DNA of 14,928 bases from Candidatus Tariuqbacter arcticus (GTDB lineage: Bacteria; Electryoneota; Tariuqbacteria; Tariuqbacterales; Tariuqbacteraceae). Both the position numbers and the translations under genes were made by a program. How positions within the stretch are numbered: the first letter of the stretch is position 1; every line of letters starts with the position of its first letter. Shown piece after piece: positions 6,842-13,493 of this stretch. The notes beneath the pieces are model-generated. The model was not told the DNA's origin, did no database searches, and saw only the letters and a list, made by a program, of their open reading frames with translations. Location of the stretch: the NCBI GenBank assembly GCA_013202315.1, contig JABMRZ010000551.1, forward strand, positions 1 through 14,928, written 5' to 3'.

Positions 6842-7603
6842 ATGCCAGTAAACGGAGTAGGAGGTTTCCCATCTCACGACCCAACCGGCGAATTGACCGG
6901 CCGTGCCGCCAGGCGGAGAGCATACGAGGCTCAACAAAGTGGAAGAGGTCGAACCGTCCCCGGTGTCACTGGTGGAACCCGTAATGTCCAACAGCCTAAT
7001 CAACAACCAGGTTATCGATACCACCAAACTGGAGCCTTAGTAGAAGAATCCACTTATAGGAGACCTCAAGAAAGAATCAGCCCTCGGGAGCGAGCAGCGC
7101 CTGAAAGAGCCACCAGAGACGGCGGGGTTGATCCTGAGGAAGCGAGACGAGCAAGAAATGAGTTCCTTCAAGGAATGCGAGAAGCTCGCGAAAAAAGAGA
7201 AGCGCCCAGAGAAGCCGATCAAGCTCAAGCCGAACCTCCCGAAGATAGAGATCGAAGAGCCGATGGTGACAGACGAGATGCTGGTAGAGCTCGCAGAGCC
7301 GGGGGCGCTGGTGGCGGTGCGGGAGCTGGCAGACCTGGCATCGATCCTAACACAGGAATGATCAGCCGTTCTCAAGCTCGAGCCGCTACCGCAAGAGCCC
7401 AACAAATGGCAGCCGGCAGCACCGAAATTACCGGAGAGGACTTGGAAAGAATGAACCGGGAAGCTAACACCGAAGCCCGACGGCAGCATGAAGCCCAGCA
7501 ACTCTCCGCACGACAAAGCGGCAGGATGATGCATGGTCCAATGATACCCAGCTATGGCACACATCAAAGCCCGCACGGCCGGGGTCATGAGTATGTCGGA
7601 TAG
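6842..7603 (+). CDS. Arg/Ala-rich disordered protein (253 aa)
   Basis: 253 residues of low complexity, very rich in Arg, Ala, Gly, Gln and Glu. Residues 95-150 are dense charged repeats (RR, RE, DRD), followed by a Gly/Ala/Arg run at about 155-168 and a His/Met/Gly-rich C-terminal tail. No folded domain is obvious. A strong AAAGGAG lies 6 nt before the ATG. Arg-rich disorder suggests nucleic-acid or polyanion binding, or an unfolded exported substrate. Another plus frame (7128-7361) is also open, but it shows GAG/AAG/CTG codons unlike this genome's genes, whereas this frame uses GAA, AGA and GCT as its neighbours do. It forms a two-gene module with the DTG protein that follows; a second module with the same order lies downstream. 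Confidence 0.7.
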   Translation: MPVNGVGGFPSHDPTGELTGRAARRRAYEAQQSGRGRTVPGVTGGTRNVQQPNQQPGYRYHQTGALVEESTYRRPQERISPRERAAPERATRDGGVDPEEARRARNEFLQGMREAREKREAPREADQAQAEPPEDRDRRADGDRRDAGRARRAGGAGGGAGAGRPGIDPNTGMISRSQARAATARAQQMAAGSTEITGEDLERMNREANTEARRQHEAQQLSARQSGRMMHGPMIPSYGTHQSPHGRGHEYVG

Positions 7604-7666
7604 AGTTGCATCTACTGAGACGAGCATCCCTGTTCCGTTTTAGACTTCGTAATTGATGGAGTTCTA

Positions 7667-7903
7667 TTGGTAATAAACACCATTGCTTCAGCAGACACTG
7701 GCCATTTGCAGGATTCTGTCAAATCTGTGGGCGAAATGGTTTTAAGCGCGCACAAAGCGAAGATGGACGAGCTTAAAACATTAATTTCCCTGAATGTCCA
7801 AATGAAGCTGACTGCCGAATGGTTTAAAAATATAGCGGATTTAATCGCATCGGATACAAGCGATTTGGCTCGCATTGGCGGAATATTTGATATCACGATT
7901 TGA
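7667..7903 (+). CDS. DTG-motif small helical protein, copy 1
   Basis: 78 residues (after a TTG start): a short N-terminal I-A-x-x-DTG motif, an amphipathic helix of about 55 residues and a C-terminal GGIFDITI. It is a paralogue of the protein at 8433-8657, sharing I-A-x-x-DTG, G-x-M-x-x-AH-x-x-x-M-x-E, GG and the final IT. Length and shape recall the YjfB family of putative motility proteins (short helix, then a G-x-x-I-D-I end), but the match is too weak to name it. TTG at 7667 is used as start, with GGAG at 7658-7661. In the paralogue the start Met aligns with ATA at 7673, so the ancestral start may have been ATG there and mutated. Confidence 0.65.
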   Translation: MVINTIASADTGHLQDSVKSVGEMVLSAHKAKMDELKTLISLNVQMKLTAEWFKNIADLIASDTSDLARIGGIFDITI

Positions 7904-7987
7904 TTCGGAATTATGAATAACCCACGCCTATAGCCCACAGCCTAAAGCCTATTCTCATAATAAACAATACTCAAAAAGGAAAAGAAA

Positions 7988-8290
7988 ATGCCAAGAGGAA
8001 TCGAAAGAACGCATCAAGCTCTCCAAAGAACCGATACTGCTCAGCATCACATCGCCGATCGAGCGCATTCAAAGTATCAAGCGCGTCGTCAAAGTAACCA
8101 ACCCAAGGACACCGCGGAAATCAGCCCGCGAGCTCAGAGGGCGCACGCCGCCGCCCAGAACGCCAATAAACATCACATGGCTCACGGTATAAGAGACGCC
8201 CAAATGAACAGGAATCCGAGGGGAGAGAGGTTCCATAATCTCACCCCCATAGGAGTTAATCCTAACATGAACACCGAAATAGGCATCTAA
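7988..8290 (+). CDS. His/Arg-rich disordered protein (100 aa)
   Basis: 100 residues with about 12 Arg, 9 His, many Ala, Gln and Asn, and only about 8 acidic residues, so strongly basic. Paired His (HH) occur at about 20 and 60. No folded domain is recognised and there is no signal peptide. AAAGGAAAAG lies just before the ATG. It takes the place in the second module that the larger Arg-rich protein holds in the first: a basic disordered protein followed by a DTG protein. The His pairs could bind metal, but the pattern is irregular. Function unknown; nucleic-acid binding or export substrate are the simplest guesses. Confidence 0.7.
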   Translation: MPRGIERTHQALQRTDTAQHHIADRAHSKYQARRQSNQPKDTAEISPRAQRAHAAAQNANKHHMAHGIRDAQMNRNPRGERFHNLTPIGVNPNMNTEIGI

Positions 8291-8354
8291 TTCTCCGAAC
8301 GACCGGGAATGACCATCGGCGGAACTAAGGGGTAAGAGATTGAATAATCTGCAG

Positions 8355-8375
8355 GGGCGGGTTTAAAACCCGCCC
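8355..8375. repeat. GC-rich REP-like palindrome
   Basis: GGGCGGGTTT (8355-8364) and AAACCCGCCC (8366-8375) form a near-perfect palindrome between two cluster genes. No T tract follows, so it is not a classical terminator. It looks like a dispersed palindromic element and could slow transcription or stabilise mRNA. Confidence 0.55.
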
Positions 8376-8432
8376 GCATCGAACTATCGGTATTACATTT
8401 ACAAGTTATGATAAATTTAAGAGGAACAAATT

Positions 8433-8657
8433 ATGAACGGTATCGCTCCGGTTGATACAGGATACATCCGCTCCTCCGCTCAAGAGATAGGCGGCATGCT
8501 CCAGGAAGCTCACCAAATGCAGATGTCCGAAGTGACAAATATAATGTCCATGCAGTCTCAATTGTCGAATACAGCATCAACCGCAAGTTCGTCGAATTCC
8601 ACCGTCTCCTCCACTGGGACGAATGGGCTGGGCGGCTCAATGAACATAACCTTTTAG
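8433..8657 (+). CDS. DTG-motif small helical protein, copy 2
   Basis: 74 residues. MNGIAPVDTGYIRSSAQ opens it, followed by a helix with Met/Gln-rich faces (about 15-48), a Ser/Thr/Asn linker (about 50-66) and the end GGSMNITF. It is homologous to the protein at 7667-7903 over the N-terminal 50 residues and the C-terminal GG-x-x-x-IT, but its middle is a Ser-rich linker where copy 1 continues as helix. AAGAGGA lies 8 nt before the ATG. The absence of a signal peptide and the small helical build fit a secreted or assembled component of an export apparatus, but no such assignment can be proven from the sequence. Confidence 0.7.
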   Translation: MNGIAPVDTGYIRSSAQEIGGMLQEAHQMQMSEVTNIMSMQSQLSNTASTASSSNSTVSSTGTNGLGGSMNITF

Positions 8658-8675
8658 ACACTTCAAGGGTCAGTT

Positions 8676-9020
8676 ATGAATATAAAATCCATAGACAGAT
8701 ACGACCCTATGACCGAAGCCGGTCCCGACTGGCTGGAAGAGAGCCAGATATCCCGCGACCAGCGAAATGAAAAGCTTAAACCCGAAAGCGCATCGGTGGA
8801 AGAAGACCGCCCTTACGCCGAAGACAAATTGGAACAGACTGGCCCCTTGCAGGAATACCAGCCGGAACGAGCGGTTCCTAACGATGCTACCCAAGCTGAA
8901 TTCCGTGAAAAGCGTGAGGAATACCTGCAGGACGAACGAAGAATGGCGGAAATGTCGGTGCAATTCCGCACTTACTTCACCAGAGGCGGGATCGGTACTA
9001 ACTTCGACCAACTGGTTTAA
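8676..9020 (+). CDS. Acidic charged protein of unknown function (114 aa)
   Basis: 114 residues, rich in Glu, Asp, Arg and Gln. Residues 1-65 look extended or disordered; residues 68-103 (AEFREKREEYLQDERRMAEM and on) should form a charged helix, possibly a coiled coil. The end is GGIGTNFDQLV. There is no signal peptide or membrane segment. AAGGG at 8665-8669 lies 6 nt before the ATG, and the gene starts 18 nt after the DTG protein, so the two are probably co-translated. No family recognised. Confidence 0.75.
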   Translation: MNIKSIDRYDPMTEAGPDWLEESQISRDQRNEKLKPESASVEEDRPYAEDKLEQTGPLQEYQPERAVPNDATQAEFREKREEYLQDERRMAEMSVQFRTYFTRGGIGTNFDQLV

Positions 9021-9196
9021 TAATTGACTTAGAACGGCGGATTTCCAATCCTTCTGCCTTTCCCAATAAATCGCCCCTGAGTCTGATAGTGGAGCGGAAA
9101 TCCAGTGTCCGCTGCTGGCGGGATTGATAAATTCATCAAACATTCCCAAAAATTAAAGATTTATCCCCAAATGCCGATATTAATAATGAAGGTCTC

Positions 9197-9214
9197 ATTA
9201 GAAAGTGTTCTAAT
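9197..9214. promoter_or_regulatory. Hairpin/palindrome upstream of the last cluster gene
   Basis: ATTAGAA (9197-9203) pairs perfectly with TTCTAAT (9208-9214) around AGTG. It lies in the 253-bp gap before the last gene of the cluster. It could be an operator or an mRNA hairpin. A perfect AAGGAGG follows at 9228-9234 without a usable ATG, GTG or TTG at normal distance. Confidence 0.35.
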
Positions 9215-9273
9215 AACAATAAATAACAAGGAGGCCCTTCTGAAACCTATTCTGGGGAATGAAGGAATTCAAA

Positions 9274-9459
9274 ATGGATGCAAGTGGAATAAGCGCTGGA
9301 AGCAACGCATTCAGCGTCGATCCCTCAAAGGTCGCCAGCGTCGGTGACGCTAACCAGCTGGAAGTCCAAAAGACTATGGGCGCCGGCTTCAAAGAATTGG
9401 AAGCCTTACGCTCCGATTCACGCAAAATCACCACCGATGGAGTGGATGTAAAAGCATGA
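9274..9459 (+). CDS. Small protein closing the cluster (61 aa)
   Basis: 61 residues: a Ser/Gly/Ala-rich N-terminus, a helix at about 25-50 and the end TTDGVDVKA. No signal peptide. The build (short helix, then G-x-D-x-x-A) resembles the other helical proteins of the cluster and, loosely, YjfB-like putative motility proteins. The ATG at 9274 is chosen over the in-frame ATG at 9259 because GAAGGA (9261-9266) lies 7 nt upstream of it. The terminator 30 bp downstream marks it as the last gene of the run. Confidence 0.65.
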   Translation: MDASGISAGSNAFSVDPSKVASVGDANQLEVQKTMGAGFKELEALRSDSRKITTDGVDVKA

Positions 9460-9488
9460 TCAAGTCAATTTTGAGCATTCACTAAAAG

Positions 9489-9519
9489 CCCTTCGCCAAT
9501 AAAGCGAAGGGTTTTTTTT
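9489..9519 (+). terminator. Strong intrinsic terminator of the small-protein cluster
   Basis: CCCTTCGC (9489-9496) pairs with GCGAAGGG (9504-9511) around a seven-base loop and is followed by eight T residues (9512-9519). This is a textbook rho-independent terminator and defines the end of the plus-strand transcription unit. Confidence 0.9.
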
Positions 9520-9594
9520 GTCGGAACTCTAAAGTAATTTGACAGGTTAAAAATAAACAGCTCCCGGTAAAATCTCAAAACCGAATGTGTTTCT

Positions 9595-9690
9595 TTGAAC
9601 AACATTATCTGCTGCGCCTGGTGCTTGAATCATCCTTTGAGAGTAGAGTATCACGATTGCGAATGGGGAGTTCCCCTGCAGGATGTGTCT
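9595..9690 (+). pseudogene. tag: Truncated DNA-3-methyladenine glycosylase I remnant
   Basis: From a TTG at 9595 the frame encodes about 32 residues that match the N-terminus of Tag: CAWCLNHPLRVEYHDCEWGV, then PLQD. Tag removes 3-methyladenine from DNA; the family's N-terminal zinc ligands (Cys in C-x-W, His in YHD) are both present. After PLQD the expected LFE..LEG..AGLSW segment is absent. The frame instead runs into a CCCCGCGGGGG palindrome and the structured repeats that follow, and ends near 9795. No other Tag part is found in the window. The gene is therefore a broken remnant, cut at about 9685. Confidence 0.7.
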
Positions 9691-9767
9691 GCTCCCCGCG
9701 GGGGCGTTTATTACTTCGGTGAATTTTGGTATGTGGTATGTGTTTGTTATTCGGTTGTTTCAAGAAT

Positions 9768-9847
9768 CCCCACCAATAAATTGGTGGGCTATTAATATGT
9801 AATTCTTAATTGGAACAATAGCCCAGCAATTCATTGCTGGGAAATAA
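9768..9847. repeat. Structured repeat A, copy 1
   Basis: Two near-ideal 9-bp hairpins with 2-nt loops: CCCACCAAT/ATTGGTGGG (9769-9788) and CCCAGCAAT/ATTGCTGGG (9822-9841), joined by about 33 bp containing GCTATTA and AATAGC. The same arrangement recurs at 11015-11094 with the hairpins identical and the linker different. This is the look of a REP/BIME-type element moved by RAYT-like transposases. That family link is inference. Confidence 0.8.
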
Positions 9848-9888
9848 ATCGAAATTTAAAGAAGAATTACACGGAAAATATTTGGTTA

Positions 9889-9993
9889 CCGCCGGGTTTC
9901 AAGTCCGCCGTATGGCGGGTAACCCGGCGGGTTTTTTCTCACCGGACTACTCCGTCAGGTTACACTGCATTTGAAACCAAAAGGGATCGGAAA
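9889..9993. repeat. Structured repeat B, copy 1
   Basis: CCGCCGGGTT (9889-9898) pairs with AACCCGGCGG (9921-9930), with an inner CCGCC-GTAT-GGCGG hairpin, followed by GTTTTTT. On the plus strand it could therefore act as a terminator. The second part contains GGTTACACTGCATTTGAAAC. A related copy lies at 10903-11008 in the same orientation. Confidence 0.75.
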
Positions 9994-10003
9994 CATTGTT
10001 TTG

Positions 10004-10867
10004 TTATGCTTTAAGCTTTTCGATCGCTTTTTTTAGTTCAATTACTTCAATAGGACATTCATCCCAATTATGCTCCCAGCAGACAATGATATCTGCACCA
10101 TATGGATCATGTCCATGATCACGAAAATTTCTACTCTTATGTTCAAACTCAATACGAACTGGTTGCCACCTGTCCTTTCCGATTTGTCTTTTAGCCTCAC
10201 AATCAGGAAATCCGGATTGTACAGACTCAACTGCATATCCAAGCTCTCTCGCAACCATACCAAAAAGAAAGATGACACCGTTCTCGTTTGTTGGTTCGTG
10301 TCGTAGTCCACGAAAATCAATAGGATTACCATAAACTAGACGATCATTAAGTTTATTGTGTTTTTGTACATGATATGGTGATTTTGAGATATGTTCAATA
10401 TCTGTTTCAAATTTTGATATATCCGAGACTGATTTATTTACCCCATTACTACTTTGCTGAAGTGGTAATAGTGTGATAACATCATTCCACTCATCCGAGT
10501 CTTTTGCAAAAGTTCTGAATTTATCAGGCAAGTTCGACCAGAGACCAAAATGTTTCTCAAATACCCAAGAGCTATATTTACCTATATGTTTATATTGAAC
10601 TCTAGTAGGAATCTGCCGCAATTTTCGCACAATTTTTCCCCAATCGGAAAGAAGATCATCGTCTTCTAATCGGATATTAGAAGTATCAGGTTCAAATCCA
10701 GCAGCTTCTACAGCACTATTCCAACTTGAAAAGTGCTTCAAAACATGATATTCAGCTATGCCAGTATACCTGATAAAAGTTGATCTTGACGGGTTTTTTC
10801 CCAATTCAGTGGCAGTTTTCTTTATCGCGTTCATTATATCTTTTCTATTATAGCTTTTTTTTACCAT
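10004..10867 (-). CDS. HNH-repeat protein with PD-(D/E)XK-like nuclease end
   Basis: 287 residues from ATG 10867 (an ATG at 10879 is also in frame; neither has a clear Shine-Dalgarno). Two N-terminal segments (about 8-57 and 73-118) have the pattern of the homing-endonuclease-associated repeat: helix, ELG-x-x-P-[ST]-x-x-x-[FY], helix, HF-x-x-W. The C-terminal part carries FPD (220-222), then EFEHK (240-244), a literal PD...(D/E)xK arrangement, followed by H-x-HDP-x-x-AD and IVCWEHNW (261-268). These point to a DNA endonuclease, perhaps of homing or anti-mobile-element type. The gene is AT-richer than its neighbours and is enclosed by paired repeats A-B and B-A, which suggests acquisition as a unit. 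Target and partners are unknown. Confidence 0.65.
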   Translation of the reverse strand: MVKKSYNRKDIMNAIKKTATELGKNPSRSTFIRYTGIAEYHVLKHFSSWNSAVEAAGFEPDTSNIRLEDDDLLSDWGKIVRKLRQIPTRVQYKHIGKYSSWVFEKHFGLWSNLPDKFRTFAKDSDEWNDVITLLPLQQSSNGVNKSVSDISKFETDIEHISKSPYHVQKHNKLNDRLVYGNPIDFRGLRHEPTNENGVIFLFGMVARELGYAVESVQSGFPDCEAKRQIGKDRWQPVRIEFEHKSRNFRDHGHDPYGADIIVCWEHNWDECPIEVIELKKAIEKLKA

Positions 10868-10902
10868 TATTATTACCATTTTTAATGGAATTTATACTAA
10901 TT

Positions 10903-11008
10903 CCGCCGGGTTTCAAGTCCGCCGTATAGCGGGTAACCTGGTGGGTCTTAGTCTCATTGCTTTCCCCATCAGTTTACACTGCGTTTGAAACCTGATGGGA
11001 CCGATTTT
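10903..11008. repeat. Structured repeat B, copy 2
   Basis: Shares CCGCCGGGTTTCAAGTCCGC and the GTAACC...GGGT half with copy 1. The outer stem changes from perfect pairing to G-U containing (AACCTGGTGG), so the fold is kept. The second part has CCCATCAG (10965-10972) pairing with CTGATGGG (10992-10999), a stem decayed in copy 1. Direct orientation relative to copy 1. Confidence 0.75.
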
Positions 11009-11014
11009 TTATAT

Positions 11015-11094
11015 CCCCACCAATAAATTGGTGGGCTATTATCAGGTGGTCCATAATAGGACTAATAGCCCAGCAATTCATTGCTGGGAAATAA
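11015..11094. repeat. Structured repeat A, copy 2
   Basis: Hairpins CCCACCAAT/ATTGGTGGG (11016-11035) and CCCAGCAAT/ATTGCTGGG (11069-11088) are identical to those of copy 1. The linker differs in sequence but has similar length, with GGGCTATTA and TAATAGCCC pairing across it. The stems are conserved and the linker is not, which argues that structure is what is kept. Confidence 0.8.
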
Positions 11095-11114
11095 TTTGAC
11101 GAAAATCTATCATC

Positions 11115-12317
11115 TTAAATAATACTCCTGCCCCTCAACCTCTCAATCTCCTCCCCGCTCAAGCCGATTTCCCGGTACACCCGTTCATTATCTTCCCCCA
11201 GCCGAGGGGCGCATTTCAGCGTATAATCGTTGGCGGACAGGAAATCGGTATCTGCCGGCGCCGGATACAAAGATACTTGCTTTGCAGAAGGGAGCTCCGT
11301 TTTCAACATATTATCCTTGACGAAATCGAGTTCCGCCACATCTTTAATGGAATTAACAGGCGCAACGGCTAAATTCAATTCCGTGCAAATCTTTATGAAC
11401 TCGGCGGTGGTGTAGTTTTCCAGTCCCCGGCGGATGTCGGCGTAGATAGCGTCTTTATCCTCCAAGCGTCCCCGGTTGGTTTTCCGGCTGGGGGCTGCGC
11501 AATGGGCGAATCCTTCTATCTGCGTGAGTTTTTCCCATTGCGAATCATTCCCGATGGCGAGATACACATATCCGTCTTTGGTGGGATAGCAGTTGCAGGG
11601 GATGAAGCTCCGGTGTTCGCTGCCGCTGCGGGTGAACAGCTTCGATTCATCTTCGACGAACTGCAATTGCGGCAGGGCGGTAATGAGCCAGGATGCGGCG
11701 CATTGCGCCATAGAGATGAAAATTTCCTTTCCGCCGGGATTTTCAGCATTTTCGATGATTCGCTCCTGCTGTTCCATCACTGCCAAAAGAACCTGGTTGA
11801 ATGCCTCATCGCCCGCTTTCAAATCGACGAAAGGGAGTCCGCAAAGCATAGGGTCGCGGTCAGGTTCCCCGGTGAGGAACATATACCCTATGAACGCCTG
11901 CAAAGCGGGGTCATACCCGGCTGAACCCGGATAATCGGGCCCGAATGCGGATATACCGCACCAGATTAAATCGGGATTGGCTTCCTTCAGCGTGTCATAA
12001 TCGATGCCGAGCTGTTTATAGCGTTTGGGCAGGGTGTTGCACATAAAGACATCGACTTTTAGTTCCCGGATGATTCTTTTCAGCAGTTCCTGCCCTTCCT
12101 TGATTTTCAGGTTCAGGGTAATCGCTTCTTTTCCGATGTTTGGCGCGATAAAATATGCATGCAGGTCATCGACGCCGGTATCTTCGCCGATATAGCGGTT
12201 AGGGTCGCCTCTGCCGGGGGATTCGATGCGAATCACCCGCCAGCCCAGATGGGCGAACCGCTGGGAAGCGTAGGGTAAAGTTAAAGCTTGTTCGAGCGAT
12301 AGGATTGTTTTTTGCAT
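11115..12317 (-). CDS. CaiB/BaiF family III CoA-transferase
   Basis: 400 residues, the usual length for family III CoA-transferases, which move CoA between carboxylic acids by way of an aspartyl-CoA intermediate (formyl-CoA transferase, CaiB, BaiF). The N-terminus LSLEQALTLPYASQRFAHLG and IRIESPGRGDP match the family's opening. TLNLK and ANPDLIWCGISAFG follow, as does the GYDPALQAFIGYM segment. D165 in LPFVDLKAGDEA falls where the family's catalytic Asp lies. The substrate cannot be told. It is cytosolic and appears monocistronic on the minus strand, with repeat A copy 2 just downstream. Many lines in other frames are open because of its GC-richer codons, but only this frame gives a recognisable protein. 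Confidence 0.85.
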   Translation of the reverse strand: MQKTILSLEQALTLPYASQRFAHLGWRVIRIESPGRGDPNRYIGEDTGVDDLHAYFIAPNIGKEAITLNLKIKEGQELLKRIIRELKVDVFMCNTLPKRYKQLGIDYDTLKEANPDLIWCGISAFGPDYPGSAGYDPALQAFIGYMFLTGEPDRDPMLCGLPFVDLKAGDEAFNQVLLAVMEQQERIIENAENPGGKEIFISMAQCAASWLITALPQLQFVEDESKLFTRSGSEHRSFIPCNCYPTKDGYVYLAIGNDSQWEKLTQIEGFAHCAAPSRKTNRGRLEDKDAIYADIRRGLENYTTAEFIKICTELNLAVAPVNSIKDVAELDFVKDNMLKTELPSAKQVSLYPAPADTDFLSANDYTLKCAPRLGEDNERVYREIGLSGEEIERLRGRSII

Positions 12318-12392
12318 TGATCAGGATCTATTCCATTAAGCGAATATGGTGTATTCTTCCTTGTGAACCTATATATCAATAAGTACAATTAT

Positions 12393-13493
12393 TTATTTTA
12401 CCCATTCATAAGTTTCTTTAAATTCGTTGAATTGATGATGTTGGATTTTCTTATCATGTTGAAGCCGTCCCACAATTATTCCTGGAGCGATACCTATTTC
12501 TTTTGCAGTATCAATAATCATCTTTTCTGTAATATATGAAGAATTAATTAATCTGTTGTATACATTCATCGATATAAGAGTATCTCTTGCAAAATCATCA
12601 GCTTCTATCTCATAATTATTATCCTCACTGCGATTTTTTATATTTATGAAGAAATCCCCTTTTTTATGCAGAAGCAAATGACCGATTTCATGAAATATCG
12701 AGAACCATAAATGATCATTAGTCTTATATCTCAGGTTTACTTGAATATACGGATTATTTCCAACCCATCTCGTCGAACCCCATACAGGAAAACCTTTAAA
12801 TTCTCTAATAAAAAGAAAAGCGACACCGCATTCGCTGCCAATCTTTTCCAGCACTGGTACAAAATACTTAGGTTCCTTTAGTGTTAAGGACCTAATATCG
12901 GGTAAATATCTCTTTAATCGTTGAGTATTAAATCCCTTTAATTCTAATTCACTCGCCTCGAATTCACCCATTCGAAGCCATACCGCAAGTTTATAAAGCG
13001 ATAAATCAAATTTTTCGCTCTTCCTAAACAAATTATCGCCTGCGATATTAATAACATGAGCTTCTAACGCGTCAAAACTTACGACTTCAAAGAATTTAAG
13101 AAGATTCTCAGCTTTTTCAAGAGATTTACGAGTCGCTCCCACTAAACCAAGTCTGACCATTTCGGGATATGGAAAGTTTTTTACTTTTTCTACCTGTTGG
13201 GATAAACGTTCTTCTTCCTCTAAACGAGCTTTAGTCTCTTGATAATCGCGTTCGATATTCAGCCAGAAGCTTGCTTTGATTCCAAGCACATATTCCAATT
13301 GTTTCGCTGTCTCCAGAGTGATTGTGCGCTTTCCGTTTATCAGATAGCTGATTTCCTGCTTTGGTCGCCCCATACGAGTGGCTAATTCGTTTTGTGTTAT
13401 ATTCCGTGCGATTATAATCCTTTTAATAGTCTCACCAGGCGGAATCGCTATCGGGCATTTATAGGGCGCAGGGGGTATTGTTCGTCTTACCAT
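12393..13493 (-). CDS. HigA-like antitoxin fused to ImmA/IrrE peptidase domain
   Basis: 366 residues. Residues about 17-75 form an Xre/HigA helix-turn-helix: PPGETIKRIIIARNITQNEL, ATRMGRPKQEISYLINGKR, TITLETAKQLEYVLG, then the HigA-typical ASFWLNIERDYQ. A linker rich in Glu and Lys leads to an ImmA/IrrE metallopeptidase domain with the zinc motif HEIGH (268-272) and a probable third ligand in EIEAD (E297). HigA-type antitoxins bind and silence a RelE-like toxin and repress their operon. ImmA-type proteases cleave repressors, so this fusion could regulate itself by proteolysis. The ATG at 13493 overlaps the restored stop of the upstream toxin, as in typical higBA operons. Confidence 0.85.
   Translation of the reverse strand: MVRRTIPPAPYKCPIAIPPGETIKRIIIARNITQNELATRMGRPKQEISYLINGKRTITLETAKQLEYVLGIKASFWLNIERDYQETKARLEEEERLSQQVEKVKNFPYPEMVRLGLVGATRKSLEKAENLLKFFEVVSFDALEAHVINIAGDNLFRKSEKFDLSLYKLAVWLRMGEFEASELELKGFNTQRLKRYLPDIRSLTLKEPKYFVPVLEKIGSECGVAFLFIREFKGFPVWGSTRWVGNNPYIQVNLRYKTNDHLWFSIFHEIGHLLLHKKGDFFINIKNRSEDNNYEIEADDFARDTLISMNVYNRLINSSYITEKMIIDTAKEIGIAPGIIVGRLQHDKKIQHHQFNEFKETYEWVK

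Noticed and set aside
7037..7627. Minus-strand open frame of 196 residues opposite the Arg-rich gene
   Set aside because: Ser/Arg/Gly-rich translation with no motif; it arises because the opposite Arg/Ala codons give few stops. No ribosome binding site, and it lies against the direction of a coherent operon.
8670..9149. Minus-strand open frame of 159 residues
   Set aside because: Opposite the acidic 114-residue gene, which has a good ribosome binding site and fits the operon. The translation resembles no protein.
9105..9347. Plus-strand open frame of 80 residues before the last cluster gene
   Set aside because: Its ATG has no ribosome binding site, the product is a basic shadow, and it overlaps a better-supported gene in another frame.
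9768..11094. CRISPR-like array from the repeated hairpins
   Set aside because: Only two copies of each repeat, over 1 kb apart with a gene between; no regular spacers and no cas genes.
11502..11934. Plus-strand open frames opposite the CoA-transferase
   Set aside because: Shadows of a clearly recognised gene.
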